64,000 bases of DNA from a bacterium (lineage in GTDB: Bacteria > UBA8248), in assembly GCA_022828125.1 (NCBI GenBank), contig JAJEJD010000012.1:319309-383308 (forward strand), read 5' to 3'. The number at the start of each line of letters is the position of its first letter. The first letter of the stretch is position 1. The notes under the pieces are model-generated. The model did not search any database and had not been told where the DNA came from. It saw only the letters and a list, made by a program, of their open reading frames with translations. The translations under genes were made by a program, and so were the position numbers. This document shows positions 45,909 to 54,359 of this stretch, one piece after another.

Positions 45909-46284
45909 TTTTATCCACTATTTCAGAATACGGAACACGAGGGAAAGACATTTCCTTATGAGAGGGCGTTGCACGAACTGAAGATTACCCATTATGAGGA
46001 AATGTGAGTCAAAAGACAATCATTTCGTACTTCGTCTACACGCATTTCAAAAGCAACTCGGAACCCACCGGACACCTCCCGACCGACTGAGCGGATGTCA
46101 ACTAATAGCACGCCAATCGAGTTCCCCCCGGTTCGATTCGTCCTTCATCATGGATTATCCATTTTCAAAGTGAGTCTCTAGTCGATAATCGATGTTCTTA
46201 GCCCTTGACAATGCGTATGTCCATCCCGATAAAATGTAGAGTAGAAATACTTTCGATTCGATGAATCTGAAAGGAAATCTAGAT
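45909..46284. other. Divergent promoter region, otherwise nothing recognised
   Basis: This region lies between the five-gene operon and the DUF2188 gene. It must hold the promoter of the minus-strand operon on the left; a likely plus-strand promoter is listed separately. No gene is seen. Confidence 0.5.
46205..46235 (+). promoter_or_regulatory. Sigma-70-like promoter upstream of DUF2188 gene
   Basis: TTGACA at 46205-46210 is a perfect -35 box. GATAAA (17-base spacing) or TAAAAT (19-base spacing) serves as -10. It would drive DUF2188 and possibly the CBASS operon downstream. Confidence 0.55.
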
Positions 46285-46524
46285 ATGGCACGAAAGCGTG
46301 GACCAGACACCCATCATGTAGTACCAAATCCGGATGGGGGCTGGGATGTGAAGCGAGGCGGCGCCAAGCGTGCATCAGGGCACTGTGACACCAAACGCGA
46401 GGCGATCGACAAAGCTCGCGAAATCAGCCGCAACCAAGGCACTGAGCTCCGCATTCATAATCTGGATGGAAGGATCGCCCAGAGTGACAGTCATGGGGGA
46501 GACCCCAATCCGCCAAAAGGTTGA
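46285..46524 (+). CDS. DUF2188 domain protein
   Basis: This 79-aa protein fits DUF2188: MARKRGPDTHHVVPNPDGGW, VKRGGAKRASGHCDTKREAI, REISRNQGTELRIHNLDGRI. DUF2188 proteins are small, full-length at this size and of unknown role. AAAGGAAA lies about 7 bases before the ATG at 46285, which is preferred to one at 46261. It sits 92 bases before the CBASS operon and may share its promoter. Confidence 0.9.
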   Translation: MARKRGPDTHHVVPNPDGGWDVKRGGAKRASGHCDTKREAIDKAREISRNQGTELRIHNLDGRIAQSDSHGGDPNPPKG

Positions 46525-46616
46525 GGGCAGCATAGTACCTTCCTGACTCAATATTTCATTCCGGCCTCCCTTGTAAGGACAACCGGAATAGGCAAGAGAG
46601 GCAGACAATACAACAA

Positions 46617-47522
46617 ATGGCAACGGTGAAACTTGACGATGTAGACTTGCCCAAAGGCATCCAAAGGATACGTCCTCTTCCAGACCCAGCGCTCGGCATC
46701 CTGTGGGACTCAATCATCCTAGACGAATGCGTGAAGTCGCAACTCCTGTCTCAGGCGGTGTTGAACTTCAAGTTGCGCGGCAAGGTCGATCGCAGTGTGA
46801 TACCTTTGCATGGTGTCATCTTATTGGTTGGACCTCCCGGCACCGGTAAGACTTCACTCGCCCGTGGTTTGGCACATCGGACCGCCGAGTCGTTTCAGAA
46901 AGCCGAGTTCCGCTTGTTAGAGATCGAGCCGCATATGCTGACCAGCTCAGCGATGGGCAAGACGCAACGCGCTGTGTCAGACCTGTTTTCTCAGTCGATT
47001 GCTGAGGCCGCAGTCGACGGGCCGACTATCGTGTTGCTCGACGAAGTCGAGACACTGGCTGCCGACCGTTCAAAGATGAGTCTGGAAGCCAACCCGATTG
47101 ACATACATCGGGCCACCGACGCCGTGCTTGTACAACTCGACATCCTGGCCGAGCAGCACACGAACTTGTTGTTCCTGGCTACCAGCAACTTTCCGCAGGC
47201 AGTCGACAGCGCGTTCACATCTCGGTGCGATCTAATCATGCAAGTGCCGATGCCGGACCGTGAGGCTTGCGGCAGAATTTTGGAGGACTGTCTGAAAGGA
47301 CTCAGCATCAGCTACCCCGCAATCTTGAAACTGTTGGTGGCGCCGGATTTCAAATGTTGCGCCGCCGAATGCGTCGGTCTCGACGGGCGGGCAATCCGCA
47401 AAATGGTGGTCAACGCTCTCGCAAGCAGCCCGCAAACCGCCATGAATCCCGAACTGATCACGGTCGAAAATTTATTAGCCGCCGCACGCGCCGCCAAGGC
47501 AAACCGCGAACAGGGAGTCTAG
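46617..47522 (+). CDS. cap6: CBASS Cap6: TRIP13/Pch2-like AAA+ ATPase
   Basis: This 301-aa AAA+ ATPase has Walker A GPPGTGKT (72-79), Walker B IVLLDEVETL (Asp142, Glu143), a sensor region (LLFLATSNFPQAVD) and Arg-rich SRCDL. It resembles TRIP13, which unfolds HORMA proteins. In type III CBASS this ATPase disassembles the HORMA-CD-NTase complex to switch signalling off. Its place directly before two short genes, a HORMA protein and a CD-NTase confirms the role. It lacks a good ribosome site at the predicted ATG, so the exact start is a little uncertain. Confidence 0.88.
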   Translation: MATVKLDDVDLPKGIQRIRPLPDPALGILWDSIILDECVKSQLLSQAVLNFKLRGKVDRSVIPLHGVILLVGPPGTGKTSLARGLAHRTAESFQKAEFRLLEIEPHMLTSSAMGKTQRAVSDLFSQSIAEAAVDGPTIVLLDEVETLAADRSKMSLEANPIDIHRATDAVLVQLDILAEQHTNLLFLATSNFPQAVDSAFTSRCDLIMQVPMPDREACGRILEDCLKGLSISYPAILKLLVAPDFKCCAAECVGLDGRAIRKMVVNALASSPQTAMNPELITVENLLAAARAAKANREQGV

Positions 47523-47527
47523 ATATC

Positions 47528-48004
47528 ATGAGCACTGTCGCCAGCCGAACCTTTTGCAGCACACCTCAACGCGACGCGTTCCAAACCTGGAGCGCGATAG
47601 TTGACTTGTTAACTCAAGGTAAGACTGGCGCCGCACGGTCGGAACTACTTGCCGTCGCAGGCGTCGCCGCAAGCGTAATCGCAGACCAAGCACCCAAGGG
47701 CGCGGCGATCGTCGTTACTTGTGACGGTCCCCGTACACGCATCTATTGTCTGTATGACGACGACGCCATTGAAGGTTCAGACGCCAAAGAAGACGCCTTG
47801 GGCTTTGATCCGTTAAAGGGCGATTGGCGAGTATCACTTCCCTGCCTGACAGAGGATCTGGCCTGGGTCGAAGATGCGCTAAAGCAGCACAGCACCAGGA
47901 TTACGGCACGCGACATCGCCGCCGCCGTCACGACTAAAGACGCCACCAACGTAAGCAAGACCGAAGGTCTTGTCTTCGATCCGAAAGGGTTTCTCGGTTC
48001 ATGA
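47528..48004 (+). CDS. CBASS accessory protein, possibly second HORMA-like (tentative)
   Basis: This 158-aa protein ([57 protein letters not shown]) lies between the TRIP13-like and HORMA genes and overlaps the latter by four bases. Some type III CBASS operons carry a second, more diverged HORMA or peptide-bearing partner in this position, so this is my assignment, with no clear sequence signature. It starts 6 bases after the previous stop. Confidence 0.6.
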   Translation: MSTVASRTFCSTPQRDAFQTWSAIVDLLTQGKTGAARSELLAVAGVAASVIADQAPKGAAIVVTCDGPRTRIYCLYDDDAIEGSDAKEDALGFDPLKGDWRVSLPCLTEDLAWVEDALKQHSTRITARDIAAAVTTKDATNVSKTEGLVFDPKGFLGS

Positions 48005-48501
48005 CAAACGTCGTCGTTAACACCTACACCCACTCCGTCACCTATGTGGCAGACAACATCCTCAAGAGCTTCAAGGATATTATCCGATTAAGTGGGCTTG
48101 ATCCGAGCAATCTCGTCGCGAGTTGGGAAAGTAATATGCGGGCAATTCGGACTTGGCTCTCCTCGAGGCATCTGGAGACAGTTGTCCTCGAGATCTTCGA
48201 TCCCAAAACCGACGCGCTGGTTGGCCGCTGGGATATCGACGTGGTGTATACAACGGGGATGGGCGACGGTAGTTTCTGGACTGACACCGAACAGATCAAA
48301 TACCACGTGCGCAAGGCTGGGTTGGCACCCAGCGAGGCCAAATATCGCCTATTGCTGCAGAACAAGCCTGGATACCCCCATGTCGATGGATGGGAATCTA
48401 CAACATACCGGTCGACCAATGGCTTTGTGCGGCACAGCCTTGGCTCGACGATAGAGCACAATGGCCTAGGCTGCAGTGCGGCCTACTGGAGGAAGAATTG
48501 A
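48001..48501 (+). CDS. cap7: CBASS Cap7: bacterial HORMA domain protein
   Basis: This 166-aa protein follows the bacterial HORMA pattern: [71 protein letters not shown]. In type III CBASS, HORMA binds a peptide and activates the CD-NTase; the TRIP13-like ATPase resets it. Its ATG overlaps the upstream stop (ATGA), and its stop shares a base with the CD-NTase start, so three proteins are translated in tight coupling. Confidence 0.88.
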   Translation: MTNVVVNTYTHSVTYVADNILKSFKDIIRLSGLDPSNLVASWESNMRAIRTWLSSRHLETVVLEIFDPKTDALVGRWDIDVVYTTGMGDGSFWTDTEQIKYHVRKAGLAPSEAKYRLLLQNKPGYPHVDGWESTTYRSTNGFVRHSLGSTIEHNGLGCSAAYWRKN

Positions 48502-49400
48502 TGCTTACCATCGATGAAGCCTTTCGCAAGTTCAAGAGCCGGCTCGAACTGAACGAGAAAGAACAGAAGAACGCGTCCGCGCGGCATACGGAAGTGCGCG
48601 ACTATCTCATGGACAAATTCAAGATCGAACGCAGCTTCTTAACTGGGTCCTATGCCCGCTATACCAAGACGAAGCCGCTCAAAGACATTGACATTTTTTT
48701 CGTGCTGAAAGAAGACGAAAAGCACTATCGCTCGGAGGCCCCTTCGGTAGTAATCAGCGACTTCTATGATGCTCTAGTCGAGGAATACGGCAAGGGCGCA
48801 GTCCGCGTTCAGAGCCGCTCGGTTAATGTCGATTTCGGCGTCGTCGTGGACGCCGAGGACAACACTGATTATCACGTCGTTAGCGTAGATGTCGTTCCGG
48901 CATTCGCCGCTGGCGATGATTACACGATTCCCTGTGATGACACTGGCGAATGGATCAAGACTAACCCGGAGATTCACGCGAGTAAGGCCACGGCTGCGCA
49001 TCAGGATTATTCGAATGAATGGAAAGGGCTGGTGCGGATGGTTAAATATTGGAATAACAACGCTCGGCATGGGGAGAAGCCGGTCAAGCCGTCGTTCCTG
49101 ATCGAGGTGATGGCACTCGAGTGCCTCTATGGCGGCTGGCATGGCCGTTTTGATTATGAATTTCAGGGGTTTTTCTCGACCTTGGCCGACCGCATCCTAG
49201 ATGAATGGCCGGACCCTGCGGGCTTGGGGCCTGCCATCAGTGACGGGATGGACGTTGTCCGAAAACAGCGGGCACGTGAATTATTGATGGAGGCGAGCCG
49301 TGACGCAACAATCGCTATCGATCATGCACGGCGCGGACGTAATGGCGAGGGGTTGAAAGCTTGGCGCGCACTCTTCGGCCCGAAGTTTCCGCTTTCGTGA
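48501..49400 (+). CDS. cdn: CBASS CD-NTase (cGAS/DncV-like nucleotidyltransferase)
   Basis: This 299-aa nucleotidyltransferase has [21 protein letters not shown]: Gly49-Ser50 and the Asp62-x-Asp64 metal pair, with a third Asp in VSVDVVPAF (Asp130). The C-terminal part is the usual helical PAP/OAS1-like domain. It makes the cyclic oligonucleotide that activates the SAVED effector downstream. It shares a base with the HORMA stop, so its expression is linked to the regulator. The motif style suggests the CdnC/CdnD group, but the clade is not certain. Confidence 0.93.
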   Translation: MLTIDEAFRKFKSRLELNEKEQKNASARHTEVRDYLMDKFKIERSFLTGSYARYTKTKPLKDIDIFFVLKEDEKHYRSEAPSVVISDFYDALVEEYGKGAVRVQSRSVNVDFGVVVDAEDNTDYHVVSVDVVPAFAAGDDYTIPCDDTGEWIKTNPEIHASKATAAHQDYSNEWKGLVRMVKYWNNNARHGEKPVKPSFLIEVMALECLYGGWHGRFDYEFQGFFSTLADRILDEWPDPAGLGPAISDGMDVVRKQRARELLMEASRDATIAIDHARRGRNGEGLKAWRALFGPKFPLS

Positions 49401-49443
49401 AGCGTGAGTGGAATAGCAGCAGCAATGTATGTGGGGATATGTC

Positions 49444-50961
49444 ATGGCTGATGCGGTGATGGCACGCTGGCACGGTGACAACTACCAAGCACGCATCTTC
49501 TGGGAGAACGCATTTAATTTACTGTTGCCACACTCTTGCGTAGTCGAAGTTACTTTTGAGGCAAACGGCCCTAAGGCCTTTGACGATGTAGTCGTCAAAT
49601 ATGATCCGCCAGTCGCCCGCTCCGGTTCCGAGCGTGTATCGGCCGAGTATCATCAAGTCAAATGGCACGTCCAGACGGGCGGTCGGTTTGGATATAAGGA
49701 TTTTATCCACCCCGATTTCATCGGGGCGAAGTCTTTCTCCCTTCTGGAGCGGCTTCAGCAAGCGCGTAGGACGACACCGGCTTCGGCGCATTTCGCTTTC
49801 CTCACGACCTATCGCATCAAGGATGGCGATCCGCTCGCCAAACTGATATCCGGTCACGACAAGACTCTGCTCATCGAACGCCTGTTCGACGGGACCACCG
49901 ACAAGAGCCGTATGGGCAAAATACGAAAGTGCTGGCGGGAACATCTGAAATTGACGAACGACGACGAACTCAAGGCGATCGTACGCGGACTACGCGTACT
50001 TGATGGTCACCGCACTCTCGAAGAGCTTCGGTCCGAGATTAATTTCAGGGCACAAAGCGTTGGAGTGCTGACATGCAACGCCGCTGACTCCGATTTTCGA
50101 TACGACGAGTTGGCGCGCCAGTTGAAAGTGCGCCAGTTGAACACACTGAACCGTGAGGCGTTTTTGCAATTCTGTCACGACGAAGGGCTACTAGTCGAAC
50201 GCGGGGTAGAGCCTGATTCGTTTTTGCCAATCGCGATTCGCAGCTTTCTTGGGCCAGCGGCCGACATCGTCGGTGCAACGCCAGAACACACATTGTTGCT
50301 CACGGACGATTTTAGGCACCGCTATTTGCAAGATGATCTCGAATGGCAACGTGACATCCGACCCAAAGTCGAGACATTCTTGCGGGCAGCAGTGAGGAAG
50401 TGCACGAGATTGCGCCTCATTCTGGACGCACACGCCTCTATTGCGTTTCTTGCCGGCGCGGTGCTGAATTTGAAATCAGGTGTTCAGACGGAGCTTGTTC
50501 AGAAGGGCCGTGTAGGCACCAGAACTTGGCGGGCTGACGATGAATCTGCTGCTAGAGGCACGCGCTTCGAGATTGTCGATGACGAAATTGGAAAGGGCCG
50601 TAACATCGCGGTCGCAATCAGTGTTTCGCAGCCCACGACGGCACAAGCGCAGGCATACGTCACGGAGCGACTGCCCAATGTGGGGAAGCTGATTTCCTTC
50701 GATATGCCTACCGGGCCGGGTCAACAAAACGTCGTCGGTGGCGAACACGCCGCGGCCCTCGCTGAACAGGTATCCAATCATGTTCGAGAGGTGAGGGTGA
50801 ATGACCTTGATGCTATAGTCCATATTTTCGCAGCGTGTCCGAACAGTCTTTTGTTCTTTCTTGGCCAGTACCACCAAGCCATTGCGCCCTGCATCGTCTA
50901 CGAGTTCGATTTTGACAGGCAGGCACACAAGACGTACCAACCATCATTTATAATTGATTAG
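49444..50961 (+). CDS. cap4: CBASS Cap4-like effector: nuclease-SAVED protein
   Basis: This 505-aa protein has an N-terminal nuclease-like domain (about 1-200) with KAFDDVVVKYD and YHQVKWHV, a D...Q-x-K pattern of Cap4-type PD-(D/E)XK nucleases. The C-terminal half is a SAVED domain: NIAVAISVSQPTTAQAQAYV, VHIFAACPNSLLFFLGQ, CIVYEFDFDRQ. SAVED binds the CD-NTase product and triggers DNA cutting. The ATG at 49444 is preferred to one at 49429, though neither has a strong site. It is the last operon gene, 43 bases after the CD-NTase. Confidence 0.9.
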   Translation: MADAVMARWHGDNYQARIFWENAFNLLLPHSCVVEVTFEANGPKAFDDVVVKYDPPVARSGSERVSAEYHQVKWHVQTGGRFGYKDFIHPDFIGAKSFSLLERLQQARRTTPASAHFAFLTTYRIKDGDPLAKLISGHDKTLLIERLFDGTTDKSRMGKIRKCWREHLKLTNDDELKAIVRGLRVLDGHRTLEELRSEINFRAQSVGVLTCNAADSDFRYDELARQLKVRQLNTLNREAFLQFCHDEGLLVERGVEPDSFLPIAIRSFLGPAADIVGATPEHTLLLTDDFRHRYLQDDLEWQRDIRPKVETFLRAAVRKCTRLRLILDAHASIAFLAGAVLNLKSGVQTELVQKGRVGTRTWRADDESAARGTRFEIVDDEIGKGRNIAVAISVSQPTTAQAQAYVTERLPNVGKLISFDMPTGPGQQNVVGGEHAAALAEQVSNHVREVRVNDLDAIVHIFAACPNSLLFFLGQYHQAIAPCIVYEFDFDRQAHKTYQPSFIID

Positions 50962-51017
50962 TGCTTTACGTCCTATTCTAAACAGCGGAAATGACACCGC
51001 CATAGTTTTAGCGCTAA

Positions 51018-51191
51018 GTGGGCCGACGCTACGGAAAGTCCTTCTCGGGATCGTGGAAAGCGTTTCTCGAGGGTGCTGCGGCGGGACCGGAAAAGAGAGT
51101 GCTGGAGGAAATCTACAACAAACGTGTACTAAGGGCGCTAGAGTTGCAACGAATCCGGTTTAAGATGATTACCAAAATAAACTATACGTAA
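51018..51191 (+). CDS. Short open frame, possible gene remnant
   Basis: A 57-aa GTG-start frame reads VGRRYGKSFSGSWKAFLEGA then LEEIYNKRVLRALELQRIRF. It looks protein-like with helical periodicity but has no ribosome site and an in-frame stop immediately upstream. It may be the 3' end of a lost gene. The surrounding 50962-51495 has no other recognisable gene. Confidence 0.25.
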   Translation: MGRRYGKSFSGSWKAFLEGAAAGPEKRVLEEIYNKRVLRALELQRIRFKMITKINYT

Positions 51192-51495
51192 TTTTGGATA
51201 CATACACTGGCACACATATGTTAATTCAATACCATATCTTCTCGGAAAATCGAGTTACAGTAAATCTTGTGTATGGCCGTCGAGTTGGCGAAAACAAAAC
51301 TTATAAGCGAAAACTCGTATCAACAATTACATGCAATCGCGAGTATTATCGACACTTGCAAGGACAATAACGCAAAGGATACACCAGGCTGTAAAAAGCT
51401 CGATAAACTGTTGGCGGTAATGAAGAAGTGATGAGCTACTAACTGAATCAGTTAGGCATGGGATTGAAATACATGAGCTGTGAGGAGATGCCCCT
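51192..51495. other. Intergenic before the AlbA_2 gene
   Basis: No gene is recognised. It holds the leader of the AlbA_2 protein, with GAGGAG about 9 bases before its ATG. Confidence 0.5.
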
Positions 51496-52926
51496 ATGAC
51501 CAGCGAGCAAATCGCAAGGATGGTTGTGGCGGGCGAATCCGCAACGCTGGAATTCAAGAGTACGACGGGAACACGTCGGGAGGCAGTGATGACCGTATGC
51601 GCCATGCTCAATCAGCAGGGTGGGCACGTCTTGTTCGGCGTCACGCCCCAGGGTGATGTAGTCGGGCAGCAAGTGAATGAACGAACCATTGAGGAACTAA
51701 GCGCCGAGATCGGGAGGATCGATCCGCCGGCCTTTCCGACGATTGAGCGGATTCCAGTGACACAAGAACAAGAGATCATCGTCGTAGCCGTGAATCCGGG
51801 ACCGGCTAGACCGTACCAATATCGGGGCGCTTCTTACCGCCGAGTTGGAAACACGACCCTCGCAATGCCGACCGAAGAGTACAACCGAGTGCTTCTGGAG
51901 CGAATGCATAGTGAACAACGCTGGGAGAACCAGCCTGCCATCGGGTGGTCGATCCAGGACCTCGACGAAGCGGAAATCCGGCGAACCGTAGAAAATGCGA
52001 TCCGGCGGGGTCGGCTGGATGACCCTGGAACCCGAGAGCCGGCCGAATTGCTGCGCGGCCTCGGATTGTTCAGGGGCGGGGTTCTGTGTCGTGCGGCGGT
52101 CGTGCTCTTCGGCAATACCGAGCGCATCGAATATGAAATGCCGCAATGCCTGCTCCGCGTCGCCCGGTTCCAGGGCACAGACCGCACGGAGTTCCTGGAC
52201 AACCGGCAGTTTCACGGCAACACATTCTCGCTTCTCAAGGCAGCTGAGAGTTTCTTGCGCCAGACCCTGCCTATTGCAGGTCGGATCGAAGCGGGTCGCT
52301 TCGAGAGGATCGACGAGCCGCTTTTCCCACCCCTCGCTACGCGCGAGGCGTTGGCGAATGCGCTCTGCCATCGCGATTATTCGGTCGGCGGCGGGTCCGT
52401 CGGTGTGGCGGTCTACGATGACCGCCTCGAAATCACATCATCCGGTGCGCTTCATTTCGGATTAACGCCGGAGAAGCTGTTCGCGCCACATGAGTCCCTG
52501 CCCTGGAATCCATTGATTGCTCGCACGTTTTTCCGGTGCGGCATCATTGAGCAGTGGGGCCGGGGAACCTTGAAAATGGCGGAATTGACGGCCTCTGCCG
52601 GTTTGCCCTCTCCCGAGATCGAAGACGTAGGCGGATGCGTGACGGTGCGCTTTCGACATGATAAAACTCCGGTGCGTCTGGCAGCGGAGCCACGCGCGAC
52701 CGGTTGGCGAATGATGGACGATCCAGACTCGCGGCAGCAGGCGATTCTCGATTTGCTATACCACGCGGACCGCCCATTGGCGCTACGTGAAATCCGTGCC
52801 CAGTTACCGCCTTCGGTAAGCGCTCGTCAGTTGAAAAGGGCGTTGGCTCGACTGAAGGAGCGTGGGCTCGCAGCATCCACAGGACGCGGCGTTTCCGCGC
52901 GATGGAAACACATTCAACGACAATAG
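51496..52926 (+). CDS. AlbA_2/HATPase_c_4 transcriptional regulator-like protein
   Basis: This 476-aa protein has an N-terminal AlbA_2 (Schlafen-like) domain: GESATLEFKSTTGTRREAV, GGHVLFGVTPQGDVVG. The middle is a HATPase_c_4-like domain (ATREALANALCHRDYSVG, LEITSSGALHFGLTPEKLF, QWGRGTLKMAELTASAG) and a winged-helix-like end (REIRAQLPPSVSARQLKRALARLKERGLAAS). These proteins are often called RecG-like regulators or helicases, though no helicase motifs are present. It may sense DNA or phage and regulate local genes. Confidence 0.87.
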   Translation: MTSEQIARMVVAGESATLEFKSTTGTRREAVMTVCAMLNQQGGHVLFGVTPQGDVVGQQVNERTIEELSAEIGRIDPPAFPTIERIPVTQEQEIIVVAVNPGPARPYQYRGASYRRVGNTTLAMPTEEYNRVLLERMHSEQRWENQPAIGWSIQDLDEAEIRRTVENAIRRGRLDDPGTREPAELLRGLGLFRGGVLCRAAVVLFGNTERIEYEMPQCLLRVARFQGTDRTEFLDNRQFHGNTFSLLKAAESFLRQTLPIAGRIEAGRFERIDEPLFPPLATREALANALCHRDYSVGGGSVGVAVYDDRLEITSSGALHFGLTPEKLFAPHESLPWNPLIARTFFRCGIIEQWGRGTLKMAELTASAGLPSPEIEDVGGCVTVRFRHDKTPVRLAAEPRATGWRMMDDPDSRQQAILDLLYHADRPLALREIRAQLPPSVSARQLKRALARLKERGLAASTGRGVSARWKHIQRQ

Positions 52927-52933
52927 GCATTGC

Positions 52934-52977
52934 GGGGTCCTATAAGGGGGTCTTATGGGGTCCTATGGGGGTCTTAT
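52934..52977 (+). repeat. Tandem G-run repeat after the AlbA_2 gene
   Basis: GGGGTCCTATAAGGGGGTCTTAT (52934-52956) is followed directly by GGGGTCCTATGGGGGTCTTAT (52957-52977), two near-identical units. It lies just after the stop codon, where I recall similar short G/T repeats behind this regulator type. The role is unknown. Confidence 0.6.
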
Positions 52978-53166
52978 GGAGCTCTGAAGAAAAAGCGAGA
53001 AACAAAGCACACCGTCATTATTCATCGGACTCAGTATCGGCCAGTGCGCGTTTCACCGCAAAATTGACGGAGCACCAGCCCCAAGCCAACACCATCCGTG
53101 TTTGAGTCAGAAATATCTGGAGGCATTCTGCCGCCTCGAAGTCTTGCGTGAATAACAGATGTCTCA

Positions 53167-54012
53167 CTACTTCGCCCGATTGCCAGACAGTGATTTAACC
53201 AGTTTGTGAGAACGTGTCACAATGAAATTGCTTTGTCTAAAGATCGCTTCGTTTAATTTCCGAATATGCTCAGTATCGGTGATGGAGAACAGTCGTTCGT
53301 TCTTGGGCAATAGACCCGGCGTCACTATCACGTCATGAGAAATCGGAAATAGAAGTTCTACTTCAGGGTTGTCCAATCTGGCGGATCCCAGAGGAGAGCG
53401 AATCCTTATAAACGGATTATCGCCCATGACGAAACTCTTGTTGGGATTTGTAATCACAGCAACGGCAAGCCCCTTGCTCCGGAGCAAATCCATCAATTGT
53501 CCTTTGGGCTGTGGAATAATTTTTACCCATGCATTGTGCGTGAGTTCCCTTTGCAGTTCTGGGTCTGCATATTTCCTGCGGACAGAATCAGTAAGAGGGC
53601 GTACCTCACGCTCAAACCCAGCCAGTGTGTCCCAAATAATTTCTGCATCTGGTAGCAATGCACGTGATGTCGGAAGCCTCCTTAATTGACAACAGAAAAA
53701 TTCGTCCCATCTCCTCTTTTCCGATTGCGTCAATCCCGGCTCTTCTCCTAGACGGGCCGCTTCTACAATCTTCTTGACTACCGGAGTGACTGGACCTTCT
53801 ATAGAGGATGACAGCTCCCGTTCAACTGAGAAATCTTTACCGCCATGTTCGTCATACTGCGTATAGAGATGGGATTTAACAAAAATTTTCCTCGGATTTG
53901 ATCTGAATATCTTACCGAACTCTTTGGAAAAACAGTGTAGCTGTCCTTTCACGTCGGTGAAATTCCGTAAAATCATTTGCGGGATATAATGGTGCCGAAT
54001 GGGTATATCCAT
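53167..54012 (-). CDS. DUF4238 domain protein
   Basis: This 281-aa protein fits DUF4238: RHHYIPQMILRNFTD near the start, LHCFSKEFGKIFR, VMGDNPFIRIRSP, LFPISHDVIVTPG. The HHYIPQ motif resembles a divergent nuclease-like Asp/His fold often found in defence contexts, but no activity is established. The frame begins 9 bases after the 68-aa gene, so the two are likely co-transcribed. Confidence 0.9.
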   Translation of the reverse strand: MDIPIRHHYIPQMILRNFTDVKGQLHCFSKEFGKIFRSNPRKIFVKSHLYTQYDEHGGKDFSVERELSSSIEGPVTPVVKKIVEAARLGEEPGLTQSEKRRWDEFFCCQLRRLPTSRALLPDAEIIWDTLAGFEREVRPLTDSVRRKYADPELQRELTHNAWVKIIPQPKGQLMDLLRSKGLAVAVITNPNKSFVMGDNPFIRIRSPLGSARLDNPEVELLFPISHDVIVTPGLLPKNERLFSITDTEHIRKLNEAIFRQSNFIVTRSHKLVKSLSGNRAK

Positions 54013-54021
54013 AATGGAGAT

Positions 54022-54228
54022 TCAATTTCGGGGTTGTATGAGCGGGCAATCTACATCGTTTAAATTCAACATAGACAATTCATACTGTGCGTCATTTTCG
54101 GAACTGCCTTTTTCCCAACCATAGGCTGCTGCAAGCGTCGGGTCAAGAATGGCAAATGTGTCGACCAAGCCATTGCGAGAGGTCTCATGCATTACCCGCG
54201 CGAAGGTAACTTGAGAAACTATGCCCAT
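54022..54228 (-). CDS. Small hypothetical protein beside DUF4238
   Basis: A 68-aa protein (MGIVSQVTFARVMHETSRNG, LVDTFAILDPTLAAAYGWEK). A weak ribosome site precedes the ATG. It lies upstream of the DUF4238 gene on the same strand and could be its partner or antitoxin-like companion. No family is recognised. Confidence 0.45.
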   Translation of the reverse strand: MGIVSQVTFARVMHETSRNGLVDTFAILDPTLAAAYGWEKGSSENDAQYELSMLNLNDVDCPLIQPRN

Positions 54229-54281
54229 TTCATTTTCTTTTCAAAGAATTTCAAAGAATAAAACTGCCGAATAAATTGTAT

Positions 54282-54315
54282 TGTGTTGCGCTACAGAGTA
54301 TGATATATTGCCTTT
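54282..54315 (+). promoter_or_regulatory. Sigma-70-like promoter for the giant HTH protein
   Basis: TTGTGT and TATATT are separated by 17 bases, a reasonable -35/-10 pair about 50 bases before the start codon. The AT-rich stretch around it may also be the site bound by the gene's own HigA-like HTH. Confidence 0.45.
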
Positions 54316-54359
54316 TGTTTGCCGGGGTAAATGATTAATAAAAGGAGAAATTATAAACC

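Noticed and set aside
51496-52926. Calling the AlbA_2 protein a RecG helicase
   Set aside because: There are no Walker A or helicase motifs; the HATPase-like and winged-helix-like parts fit a regulator.
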